From positions 1 to 7,377 of the forward strand of contig URWP01000135.1 of the NCBI GenBank assembly GCA_900551645.1: a stretch of DNA of 7,377 nt, written 5' to 3'. The translations under genes and the position numbers were made by a program. Below are positions 1-6,863 of the stretch, one piece after another (the first letter of the stretch is position 1; each line of letters begins with the position of its first letter). The stretch comes from an uncultured Bacteroides sp. Its GTDB lineage: Bacteria > Bacteroidota > Bacteroidia > Bacteroidales > Bacteroidaceae. The notes beneath the pieces are model-generated. The model had not been told where the DNA came from. It ran no database searches and saw nothing but the letters and a program-made list of their open reading frames with translations.

Positions 1-636
1 TATATGGGTCTTTGAGCATTGATTTCACATCATTTGCCTCCGGAACAGGCAGGGTTTCCGTGAAATTGTTAGCCAACGCTCCGTGCTTGCTGTAATCGTC
101 AAGTTTAATGGCTTCTTGAAGATAGCGCTTTGACCAATGGGATGTGATACTCTGCACCATGTACCAATAACGGGCACGAATATCCTTAACTTGTTGCATA
201 ATAATCAAGTTGTGCGTCCAATTCAGATGTTTGATGGGAAGAGTAAAGTTATACTTTCCCAATTGCGCAACCGGTGGTTGGCGCAATTGAAGTAGCCCCC
301 CCCTTTTATCATCGTAAGTTCCTGATTATACTCGTTGAAGAACTGCATCATACACTGCATATTGCGGACTGAAAATCCTTTTATCTCAGAATAATCGTTC
401 TTCAAATCCTCTGCCAGCCGTTACAAGGTTTTCTTGCCCCAACCGTCTGCATCCTGGCTTTGCTGCAACATACCGCCAATATCCCAATACATCCTGAGCA
501 TTTCTTCATTGGCTGCACAAATCGCCCGTTGTTGGGCTATCAGTACCCGTTGCTTGATTTTGCGAAGCAATGTCGCATAGCCACGAAAGTTATCTGACAA
601 TTTATCAATTGTTTGTTTATCTGTATTTTTAACCAT
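1..636 (-). pseudogene. DUF1016 (YhcG-type) PDDEXK nuclease, N-terminal part, broken and partial
   Basis: The reading frame from ATG at 636 begins MVKNTDKQ and carries the DUF1016 N-terminal pattern: a YWDIGG stretch and GWGKKTL, then an in-frame TAA (421-423), then RLAEDLK and KGFSVRNMQ in the same frame. At a run of eight G on the minus strand (296-303) the frame is lost. Past it, the frame shifted by one base reads QPPVAQL, LNWTHNLIIMQ, ARYWYMVQSI, HWSKRYLQEAI, NNFTETLP and LKDPY, all typical of this family, up to the window edge. Two lesions are therefore visible: a nonsense codon that a single change to CAA or GAA would repair, and a one-base deletion (or two-base insertion) in the G run. 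The C-terminal PDDEXK nuclease domain normally follows the DPY motif and would lie outside the window. Family members often sit near restriction-modification or other defence genes; none is visible here. The TTG 63 bases upstream is an unlikely start. Confidence 0.85.
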
Positions 637-656
637 AACCACCAATATTATATTCA

Positions 657-687
657 CAAAGTTACGCTTTTTATTCGATTGTACATA
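657..687 (-). promoter_or_regulatory. Bacteroidales-type promoter for the DUF1016 pseudogene
   Basis: On the minus strand TAACTTTG (657-664) matches the Bacteroides -7 consensus TAnnTTTG exactly. TATG (684-687) lies 19 bases upstream, where the -33 TTTG is expected, with one mismatch. Transcription would start near 650, giving a leader of about 14 bases before the ATG at 636. The promoter looks intact although the gene is broken. Confidence 0.6.
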
Positions 688-804
688 AAATTCATACAAT
701 ATCAGTTATGATAAAGCTACTCTCAATACAATCTAAGATACTCTTGACGCTGTATTTCCATAGCAGCTTGACGGCTTTGAAGAGGTTGTTCTTCTGTGGC
801 ATTC

Positions 805-832
805 TGCTGCAAGTTACAAAAGACTTGCAGCA
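805..832. repeat. Orphan 10-bp perfect inverted repeat
   Basis: TGCTGCAAGT (805-814) is the exact reverse complement of ACTTGCAGCA (823-832), with an 8-base loop between. The hairpin is followed on the plus strand by an A run and on the minus strand by GAATGCC, so neither strand has the T tail of an intrinsic terminator. It lies in the 302-base gap between the DUF1016 pseudogene and the porin gene. No open frame over 637-938 has recognisable protein features. It could be a protein-binding dyad, a relic of a mobile element, or an accessory hairpin downstream of the porin transcript. Confidence 0.5.
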
Positions 833-860
833 AAAAATGTATTTTTCAGTTATTTCCAAA

Positions 861-910
861 TACAGAAAATCGCCATAACTTCTCCACTTAAGGAGAAAGT
901 TATGACGATT
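861..910 (-). terminator. Probable intrinsic terminator of the porin gene
   Basis: Positions 868-885 pair with 892-910 around a 6-base loop, giving 18 pairs with one bulged base at 896. The only non-Watson-Crick position (873/905) is C opposite A on the plus strand but a G-U wobble in minus-strand RNA, so the structure fits the minus-strand transcript better. In that direction the stem is followed by TTCTGTATTTGG, a moderate T-rich tail. It begins 26 bases after the tandem TGA TAA stops of the porin gene. Confidence 0.65.
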
Positions 911-938
911 CAAATATCTGAAAAATGTTATATCGTTA

Positions 939-2180
939 TCAGAACTGGAACAAAGCCGTCAGAACAATACGATGATTGTCTACCTGATGTGTATTAATGA
1001 CTTTTCCTTTCGCGTCGTTGCTTCCGTACCAGGCAGCTATCCAGGAATATTCGGCTCCGAACTTCCAGTTCGGCAAATTAAAGGTCAGTTCGGCGGTAGC
1101 AGTAGTCAACTGGTCAATATTCGTTCCTGTACCAATCAGTCCGGAAACATTTTCTTTAGCGCCCAAGTTCTTCAGATAACCGCCAAAGATACCCCCACGC
1201 CATTTCCGTCCATACATCACATTTATCCAGGTATGAGAAACCCGTAAGGGCGTATACTCCTGTTCACCGGTTCTTTCATCAGTAGCTGTAATACCGTAAC
1301 CTCCTACCGTACTGGTCTGAGTCAAGTTAGACCCCAATACACTTTTGGCTGCCACCAGCCACAAATCATGCGTATACTTGACATGAGCTTCAGCCGAAAC
1401 ACTGGTTACACGCTCACTTACTTCGTACGTCTTGTCGTTATAAACCGATTGTGTACGAGGAGTCATCGAAGTCAGGTGTGCTCCTACACCAGCTATCAGT
1501 CCTTTCGCTTTGTAATCCACCCCTACATAAAACTCAGGCACCAGGCTGTTCTTCAGAAAACTCTGGCTCTTCGCAGTTCCTGTAGCACCTGGAACATCCG
1601 AAGAAGGACCTACAGACAAATATTGCGACTGTCCGATAGCCGCTGCTGTCAGTCCGAAATGTTTCGTATTGAATTTATAACGGATTTGAGGTGCCCGGCT
1701 AAATGGCTGATACGGTGCTCCCATGTTCAGATTCAGAATATCCGGAGCTACATCGCCATACAACGGATGCCAGGTCTGTCCTACCAGCAAAGCAGATTCA
1801 TTCCAAGCCAGATTAAAGTAAGCATGACGGATACGTACTGTAGAATAAGATGTCCCCGAGCCCCGGAAATCAGCTTCGACCTTGGCCGACGTTTTTATCT
1901 TTCCCAACATCGGGCCTTTTACGTCTACCCCTAAACGGGTATACAGTACATAAAAACCATTGTTTGCCTTGCCGTTCAAATCGTTCCCGTCAGCATCCGG
2001 ATTCACATCTTTCGGATACATGTAAAACAATCCATCCACCGTCTCCGAATTGGAACGGCTGTTATAAAATACATCTGTACGGACCTGACCATAAAACGTA
2101 TAGTCAAATCCTTTTTTCTGTGCCATTGTACCAGCTGCCACTCCTACCAGAGCAGCCAGCATAAAAAATCGTTTCTTCAT
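939..2180 (-). CDS. Outer-membrane beta-barrel porin, DcaP-like
   Basis: A 413-residue protein starting at ATG 2180 (MKKRFF). An in-frame TTG five codons upstream is rejected because the ATG gives a compact signal peptide: basic n-region, hydrophobic residues 6-18, and probable signal peptidase I cleavage after TMA at residue 20. The mature part shows alternating beta-strand patterns with many aromatic residues, for example FYGQVRTDVFY (29-39), VRIRHAYFNLAW (115-126) and GQTWHPLYGD (134-143). It ends IVLTALFQF, with a terminal phenylalanine as in the beta-signal recognised by the BAM machinery. The GQTW segment and the overall layout recall DcaP-family channels for organic acids or peptides, but that is a resemblance by eye. 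The substrate is unknown. The gene ends with tandem stops TGA TAA and lies downstream of cstA in the same direction, with a terminator between. A generic porin of unassigned family is the alternative. Confidence 0.8.
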   Translation of the reverse strand: MKKRFFMLAALVGVAAGTMAQKKGFDYTFYGQVRTDVFYNSRSNSETVDGLFYMYPKDVNPDADGNDLNGKANNGFYVLYTRLGVDVKGPMLGKIKTSAKVEADFRGSGTSYSTVRIRHAYFNLAWNESALLVGQTWHPLYGDVAPDILNLNMGAPYQPFSRAPQIRYKFNTKHFGLTAAAIGQSQYLSVGPSSDVPGATGTAKSQSFLKNSLVPEFYVGVDYKAKGLIAGVGAHLTSMTPRTQSVYNDKTYEVSERVTSVSAEAHVKYTHDLWLVAAKSVLGSNLTQTSTVGGYGITATDERTGEQEYTPLRVSHTWINVMYGRKWRGGIFGGYLKNLGAKENVSGLIGTGTNIDQLTTATAELTFNLPNWKFGAEYSWIAAWYGSNDAKGKVINTHQVDNHRIVLTALFQF

Positions 2181-2202
2181 ATTACTTATAATCAATTAAA
2201 AT

Positions 2203-2231
2203 CAAACGGTAAAGCCCAGACTCGTTACAAA
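2203..2231 (-). promoter_or_regulatory. Possible weak promoter of the porin gene
   Basis: On the minus strand TACCGTTTG (2203-2211) resembles the TAnnTTTG -7 box but has one extra base. TTTG (2228-2231) lies upstream as a possible -33 element, with 21 bases between the two TTTG motifs instead of the usual 23-25. This TTTG also lies in the T-rich tail of the cstA terminator. The match is imperfect, but the strong terminator implies that the porin gene needs some start site here. Confidence 0.25.
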
Positions 2232-2273
2232 CAGAAAATCCAACAATCCCGCTATTTCTCAAGATTGTTGGAT
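2228..2273 (-). terminator. Intrinsic terminator of cstA
   Basis: ATCCAACAATC (2238-2248) and GATTGTTGGAT (2263-2273) form a perfect 11-bp stem with a 14-base loop. In the minus direction the stem is followed by TTTCTGTTTG, a T-rich tail. It starts 23 bases after the cstA stop codon and separates cstA from the porin gene. Confidence 0.8.
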
Positions 2274-2295
2274 AATCGTTATGCAATTTCAGGTT

Positions 2296-3726
2296 TCAAA
2301 GCTTCTTTTCCTTGCGGAACCAGCAGATAAACCATGCCAATGCCACCAATACACAAATTCCTCCACCTACATAAGAAACAGTTTCAGAGAGTCTGAATCC
2401 TTCTGGAGCAATCAACAAATAAGTAGAACATACACAGGTCATGAACAATGCCGGAATAAATGTCACCCAATAATTCTTTTTCGAACGTACCAGGAATACG
2501 GTTATTGCCCACAAAGTAAAGACAGACAAAGCCTGATTACACCATGCAAAATAACGCCAGATTATTTTAAATCCTTCCGCATCGTTCATGCTATAAATCA
2601 AAATGGAAGCAGTCACCAGGAAAATAGGAATACAAATCATGAGACGTCTGGAAATACTGTGCTGCTCAATGTGAAAGAAATCAGCCACAATCAGACGGGC
2701 TGAGCGAAGAGCCGTATCACCACTGGTTATCGGAGCTGCTACAATACCTAAAATGGCCAGAATACCACCAAAAGTACCCAACCAATCCTTGGAAATATTT
2801 GTCGCTACTGTAGCTCCTGAATAAGCAATACCGGTAACCTGATCTACAATTCCGTTTTCATGAAAGAAATAGGTAGCGGCAGCTGCCCAAATCAAAGCGA
2901 CAATCCCTTCGGTCACCATAGCGCCATAAAAAATCGGACGACAATGCTTTTCATTGGTAATACAACGTGCCATCAAAGGCGACTGTGTTGCATGAAAACC
3001 GCTGATAGCCCCACATGCAATGGAAATAAACATCATCGGGAAGATGGGATTCTTTTCATACTTCGTTCCGAAACTGTTCCACATTTCCGGCAAATCCGGA
3101 CTCTTTACATACAACATCACCAGAATACCGGCAGCCATGAAAATCAAGGCAAAAGCAAACAACGGATAGATACGGCCGATAATCTTGTCAATCGGCAACA
3201 TCGTAGCTAATACATAATAAATAAAGATGGCTATTATCCAAAAATACATATCGAGACTTTTCGGTGTCATTCCGGCAAGCAGTTCAGCCGGACCGGAAAC
3301 AAACACCGCTCCTACCAATACCATCAGCAATACAGTGAATACACAAGCCACATTCCTGGTTCTCGTCCCTAAATACCGTCCGATAATTTCAGGCAGACTC
3401 TCTCCGTTGTTACGTATGGAAATACATCCGGAAAGAAAATCATGTACAGCACCGGCAAAAATGGTTCCAAACACAATCCACAGATAAGAAGCGGTACCAA
3501 ACTGTGCTCCCATGATTGCTCCGAAAATAGGTCCAAGACCTGCTATGTTCAAGAACTGAATCATGAAAATTTTCCATGTCGGCAAAGGGATAAAATCTAC
3601 TCCATCCGTCATGGTCACGGCAGGAGTTTTACGTGAAGAATCTGGAAGAAACAAAGAATTTATATATCGCCCATATACCCAATACCCCACCAACAACAGA
3701 AGTAATGCAATTGTAAAAGTTACCAT
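2296..3726 (-). CDS. cstA: Carbon starvation protein CstA, short form (inner-membrane transporter)
   Basis: A 476-residue, strongly hydrophobic protein with about a dozen membrane segments, starting with the hydrophobic stretch at residues 2-18. CstA-family signatures are visible in order: DGVDFIPLP (41-49), NIAGLGPIFGAIMGA (60-74), HDFLSGCISIRNNGESLPEI (95-114), CGAISGFHATQSPLMAR (238-254), PITSGDTALRSARLI (332-346) and WRYFAWCNQALSVFTLW (390-406). Members of the family import peptides and, in E. coli, pyruvate across the inner membrane when carbon is scarce. At 476 residues it is much shorter than the roughly 700-residue enterobacterial protein; this compact form is usual in Bacteroidota. 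The start is ATG at 3726, with a TACTTTTG -7 box 29 bases upstream. It is transcribed away from the glycosidase gene and towards the porin gene, and ends at a strong hairpin terminator. The actual substrate cannot be read from the sequence. Confidence 0.92.
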   Translation of the reverse strand: MVTFTIALLLLLVGYWVYGRYINSLFLPDSSRKTPAVTMTDGVDFIPLPTWKIFMIQFLNIAGLGPIFGAIMGAQFGTASYLWIVFGTIFAGAVHDFLSGCISIRNNGESLPEIIGRYLGTRTRNVACVFTVLLMVLVGAVFVSGPAELLAGMTPKSLDMYFWIIAIFIYYVLATMLPIDKIIGRIYPLFAFALIFMAAGILVMLYVKSPDLPEMWNSFGTKYEKNPIFPMMFISIACGAISGFHATQSPLMARCITNEKHCRPIFYGAMVTEGIVALIWAAAATYFFHENGIVDQVTGIAYSGATVATNISKDWLGTFGGILAILGIVAAPITSGDTALRSARLIVADFFHIEQHSISRRLMICIPIFLVTASILIYSMNDAEGFKIIWRYFAWCNQALSVFTLWAITVFLVRSKKNYWVTFIPALFMTCVCSTYLLIAPEGFRLSETVSYVGGGICVLVALAWFICWFRKEKKL

Positions 3727-3754
3727 AAATCTTAAAAAAATCGATAATCTGCCG

Positions 3755-3784
3755 CAAAAGTAATAATTTCATCCATCAATCAAC
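3755..3784 (-). promoter_or_regulatory. Promoter of cstA
   Basis: On the minus strand TACTTTTG (3755-3762) matches TAnnTTTG exactly. GTTG (3781-3784) lies 18 bases upstream and is a one-mismatch -33 element at slightly short spacing. The predicted start near 3748 gives a leader of about 22 bases. No strong Shine-Dalgarno sequence precedes the ATG. Confidence 0.55.
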
Positions 3785-3815
3785 AGTTTTTCCTAAAAAA
3801 ACATGATAACATACA

Positions 3816-3846
3816 AGTAATTGGTTCCCAATCTACTCCGATTACT
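3816..3846. repeat. Imperfect dyad in the divergent cstA/glycosidase intergenic region
   Basis: AGTAATTGG (3816-3824) and CCGATTACT (3838-3846) are inverted copies matching at 8 of 9 positions across a 13-base spacer. A smaller dyad, TTGG (3821-3824) with CCAA (3828-3831), lies inside. The site is between the two divergent promoters and could be an operator, but chance is possible in AT-rich DNA. Confidence 0.3.
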
Positions 3847-3873
3847 AAATTGTATGAATAAGTATACCGTTCG

Positions 3874-3904
3874 TTTGACATCTCTGAATTTTATCCTACT
3901 TTTG
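3874..3904 (+). promoter_or_regulatory. Promoter of the GHL10 glycosidase gene
   Basis: TTTG (3874-3877) and TACTTTTG (3897-3904) are separated by exactly 19 bases, a full match to the Bacteroides consensus TTTG-N19-21-TAnnTTTG. The predicted start near 3911 leaves only about 10 bases before the ATG at 3922, so the transcript would be nearly leaderless. Confidence 0.75.
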
Positions 3905-3921
3905 CGGACAAAAACCAGATA

Positions 3922-5592
3922 ATGTACAGAAAAAAAATTCTTTGCTGGCTGGTAGGAATCATATTTTTCCTTCCATTGGCGGCACAACCGAAATATGAAA
4001 TCCGAGCATCGTGGGTCACTACTTTGGGAGGTATGGACTGGCCCAGACAAAAAGCCAACTCACCGGAAGGTATCAGACGACAGAAAGAAGAACTCTGCCA
4101 ACTGCTGGACCAACTTAAAGAAGCTAATTTCAATACTGTCTTATTTCAGACACGCTTGCGGGGAGATGTCATCTATCCCTCTGCTTACGAACCTTTTGCC
4201 GAGTCCATCACCGGACATACCGGAAAGATACCGGCTTATGATCCCTTGGCCTTTGCCGTTGAAGAATGCCACAAACGGGGAATGGAAATCCACGCTTGGT
4301 TTGTATCCATTCCTATCGGCAATGACAGACAGGCACGGTTACACGGTAAGAATGCAGTCGCACGGAAACACCCATCATTTTGCAAACACATCAACCATTC
4401 CTGGTATCTGGACCCCGGAAATCCGGAAACGGCCAAATACCTGGCTGGTATTGTACGCGAAATCGTCACCAATTATGACATCGACGGAATCCATTTCGAT
4501 TATATCCGCTATCCGGATCAGGCCATGAAATTTCCGGATCAGGATACCTATCGGAAATACGGAAACAAACAACCCATCAAAGATTGGCGCAGAGATAACA
4601 TTACCCGGATTGTGAGAACCTGCTATCAGACAGTCAAATCCTTGAAGCCTTGGGTCAAGGTCAGTAGCTCGCCTATCGGGAAATACAATGATACCCAACG
4701 TTATACCTCTCGAGGATGGAATGCTTATGCCATTGTTTGCCAAGACGCTCAGCGTTGGCTGAAAGAGGGTATCCACGATGCTTTGTTTCCGATGATGTAT
4801 TTCCAAGGAAACAATTTTTATCCGTTCGCTCTCGACTGGCAAGAGAACAAAAACGGACGATGGATAGTACCAGGTCTAGGCATTTATTTTCTCCACCCGA
4901 ATGAACAGGACTGGAAACTGGATGAAATCGTCTGCCAACTCTATTTTATCCGTGATGTCAAACTGGACGGGCAAGCCTATTTCCGGAACCGTTTTCTACT
5001 GGACAACACCAAAGGACTGCTGGATGAGCTAAAAGAACGGTTCTACCTCTATCCGGCTGTTGTTCCCGCCATGACCTGGCAAGACAGCATCCCTCCTACA
5101 TCACCATCTCATCCCTCGTTCCAAATAGACGGAAAAACACTCCGTCTGAGTTGGATGGCATCGGAGGATAATGACAAACGAACCTATGTAACCTACCGAA
5201 TCTATGCATCCAACCAATATCCTGTTGACATCCAGAAAGCCGAAAACCTGATGGCAAACAGAATCCTGGAAACCGAATTTCTTTTCCAACCGGACGTACC
5301 CTGGCACCAGCGGGCCTATTGGGCAGTTACCGCTGTTGACCGTTATGGCAATGAAAGTACGGCATTGGAGCTGAACCAGCCCAAACTCGTGAATTTCCAG
5401 CTTATCAACGATGAACTTCCTGAAATACCCGAAGGATGTACGCTAATCGTATCGGATGCTACCGGACAAGAAATACTGCGGACTACACAGCCATCCCCCA
5501 ACTGGAAGAATTCACTCAAAAAAGGCTTTTACCGGTTGATTCTTCTCCACCCAGACGGCAACAGCGAATTGATAGGTACTCTGGTACAATGA
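3922..5592 (+). CDS. Secreted family-10-like glycosidase (GHL10/DUF187) with FnIII-like and C-terminal beta domains
   Basis: A 556-residue secreted protein. The signal peptide covers residues 1-21 (MYRKK, hydrophobic core, LPLAAQ). Cys8 is too close to the N-terminus for a lipobox, so signal peptidase I processing is likely, with delivery to the periplasm or beyond. The catalytic region, about 25-380, has the GHL10 (PF02638) pattern: RASWVTTLGG (28-37), FNTVLFQTRLRGDVIYPSAY (70-89), HAWF (124-127), WYLDPGNPE (161-169), DGIHFDYIRYP (188-198), VSSSPIGKY (247-255) and LFPMMY (288-293). The acidic residues of DGIHFDYIRYP are likely part of the active site. Residues about 390-485 look like a fibronectin type III domain (LRLSWMASEDND, YRIYAS, WAVTAVDRYGNES), and the last 70 residues form a small beta domain. 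The E. coli relative DigH (YddW) cleaves denuded peptidoglycan, so a cell-wall role is plausible; a polysaccharide substrate is the alternative. No operon partner is evident. Confidence 0.88.
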   Translation: MYRKKILCWLVGIIFFLPLAAQPKYEIRASWVTTLGGMDWPRQKANSPEGIRRQKEELCQLLDQLKEANFNTVLFQTRLRGDVIYPSAYEPFAESITGHTGKIPAYDPLAFAVEECHKRGMEIHAWFVSIPIGNDRQARLHGKNAVARKHPSFCKHINHSWYLDPGNPETAKYLAGIVREIVTNYDIDGIHFDYIRYPDQAMKFPDQDTYRKYGNKQPIKDWRRDNITRIVRTCYQTVKSLKPWVKVSSSPIGKYNDTQRYTSRGWNAYAIVCQDAQRWLKEGIHDALFPMMYFQGNNFYPFALDWQENKNGRWIVPGLGIYFLHPNEQDWKLDEIVCQLYFIRDVKLDGQAYFRNRFLLDNTKGLLDELKERFYLYPAVVPAMTWQDSIPPTSPSHPSFQIDGKTLRLSWMASEDNDKRTYVTYRIYASNQYPVDIQKAENLMANRILETEFLFQPDVPWHQRAYWAVTAVDRYGNESTALELNQPKLVNFQLINDELPEIPEGCTLIVSDATGQEILRTTQPSPNWKNSLKKGFYRLILLHPDGNSELIGTLVQ

Positions 5593-5636
5593 AGCTTTTA
5601 TTGACAAAAGATGATGGAAATGAATAAAATTATCGC

Positions 5637-5644
5637 TAATTTTG
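5637..5644 (+). promoter_or_regulatory. -7 box of the purM promoter
   Basis: TAATTTTG matches TAnnTTTG. No good TTTG is found 19-21 bases upstream, so the -33 element is weak. A start near 5651 would give a leader of about 31 bases before the purM ATG. It indicates that purM is transcribed separately from the glycosidase gene, although no terminator is seen between them. Confidence 0.5.
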
Positions 5645-5681
5645 CATAACAAACAGAAATACATCAAAATCCATTTATATC

Positions 5682-6851
5682 ATGAGCAACCAACGATACA
5701 TGATGCGTGGCGTTTCAGCATCGAAAGAAGATGTACATAACGCAATCAAGAACATTGACAAAGGTATTTTCCCGAAAGCATTCTGCAAGATTATCCCAGA
5801 CATTCTAGGTGGAGATCCGGAATATTGCAACATTATGCATGCAGACGGCGCCGGAACCAAATCTTCTCTGGCTTACTTGTATTGGAAAGAAACTGGCGAC
5901 CTTTCTGTATGGAAGGGTATCGCTCAGGATGCACTGATTATGAATATCGATGACCTGCTCTGTGTAGGGGCAGTAGACAATATTCTGGTATCATCGACCA
6001 TCGGACGCAATAAACTGCTGGTGCCGGGTGAGGTAATCTCTGCCATCATCAACGGTACAGATGAACTGCTGGCCGAACTCCGCGAAATGGGAGTAGGAGT
6101 CTATGCTACCGGAGGAGAAACAGCCGATGTAGGTGACTTGGTACGTACCATCATCGTTGACAGCACAGTGACTTGCCGCATGAAACGTTCGGATGTAATC
6201 GACAATGCCAACATCCGTCCGGGAGACGTCATCGTCGGATTGGCTTCTTACGGTCAGGCGACTTATGAAAAAGAATACAACGGCGGTATGGGAAGTAACG
6301 GTCTGACCAGTGCCCGTCATGATGTGTTCGCCAAATACCTGGCAGAAAAATATCCGGAAAGCTATGACAAGGCTGTACCTGAAGAACTGGTATACAGTGG
6401 TAAACTGAAACTGACGGATGCTGTAGAAGGTTCTCCGCTGGATGCCGGTAAGCTGGTTCTTTCTCCGACCCGTACTTATGCTCCAGTTGTGAAGAAGCTG
6501 CTGGATACCCTACGTCCGGAAATCCATGGTATGGTTCACTGCTCTGGTGGTGCACAGACAAAAGTATTGCACTTCGTTGGCGACAACTGCCGTGTCATCA
6601 AAGACAATCTCTTCCCGGTTCCTCCTTTGTTCCGTACCATCAAGGAACAGAGCGGTACAGACTGGGACGAAATGTACAAGGTATTCAACATGGGACACCG
6701 TCTGGAAGTATATCTTTCTCCAGAACATGCGGAACAGGTTATCGAAATCAGCAAATCGTTCAACATCGACGCTCAGATTATCGGACGTATCGAAGAAAGT
6801 GACCACAAGGAACTGATTATCCGCAGCGAGTTCGGAGAATTCAAGTATTAA
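5682..6851 (+). CDS. purM: Phosphoribosylformylglycinamidine cyclo-ligase (AIR synthase), divergent Bacteroidota form
   Basis: A 389-residue cytosolic enzyme predicted to close the imidazole ring of FGAM with ATP to give AIR, the fifth step of purine synthesis. PurM/PurL-superfamily motifs appear in order: HADGAGTKS (53-61), an acidic DALIMNIDDLL segment (83-93), GGETADVGD (144-152), MGSNGLTSARHDVF (203-216), LSPTRTYAPVV (260-270), HGMVHCSGGAQTKVL (282-296) and FNMGHRLEV (335-343). These match the nucleotide-binding and dimer-core motifs of PurM, but several differ from the E. coli type: ASYGQATYEKEYNGGMGSNG is longer than the usual GLPSSGLHSNG, and FNMG is followed by HRL instead of xGM. The protein is about 40 residues longer than E. 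coli PurM. Start ATG at 5682 (MSNQRYMMRGVS) directly precedes conserved-looking sequence. A paralogue of AIR synthase with another role is possible but less likely, given the housekeeping context with prfA 12 bases downstream. Confidence 0.86.
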   Translation: MSNQRYMMRGVSASKEDVHNAIKNIDKGIFPKAFCKIIPDILGGDPEYCNIMHADGAGTKSSLAYLYWKETGDLSVWKGIAQDALIMNIDDLLCVGAVDNILVSSTIGRNKLLVPGEVISAIINGTDELLAELREMGVGVYATGGETADVGDLVRTIIVDSTVTCRMKRSDVIDNANIRPGDVIVGLASYGQATYEKEYNGGMGSNGLTSARHDVFAKYLAEKYPESYDKAVPEELVYSGKLKLTDAVEGSPLDAGKLVLSPTRTYAPVVKKLLDTLRPEIHGMVHCSGGAQTKVLHFVGDNCRVIKDNLFPVPPLFRTIKEQSGTDWDEMYKVFNMGHRLEVYLSPEHAEQVIEISKSFNIDAQIIGRIEESDHKELIIRSEFGEFKY

Positions 6852-6863
6852 TGAAAAACATCA

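Noticed and set aside
692..913. 73-codon minus-strand open frame in the gap
   Set aside because: It has no recognisable motifs, it contains both hairpins, and it overlaps the predicted terminator; it is probably non-coding.
1368..1934. 188-codon plus-strand open frame opposite the porin gene
   Set aside because: The composition is not protein-like, it has no family motifs, and it lies wholly antisense to a well-supported outer-membrane protein gene.
2181..2195. Upstream TTG start for the porin gene
   Set aside because: It would add five residues before an already complete signal peptide; the ATG at 2180 is the natural start.
3943..3945. Cys8 of the glycosidase as a lipoprotein cysteine
   Set aside because: It lies within the hydrophobic segment only eight residues from the start; a better signal peptidase I site follows at residues 19-22.
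5594..5610. Possible terminator after the glycosidase gene (CTTTT/AAAAG pairing)
   Set aside because: The stem is only five A/T-rich pairs with no T tail, too weak to call.
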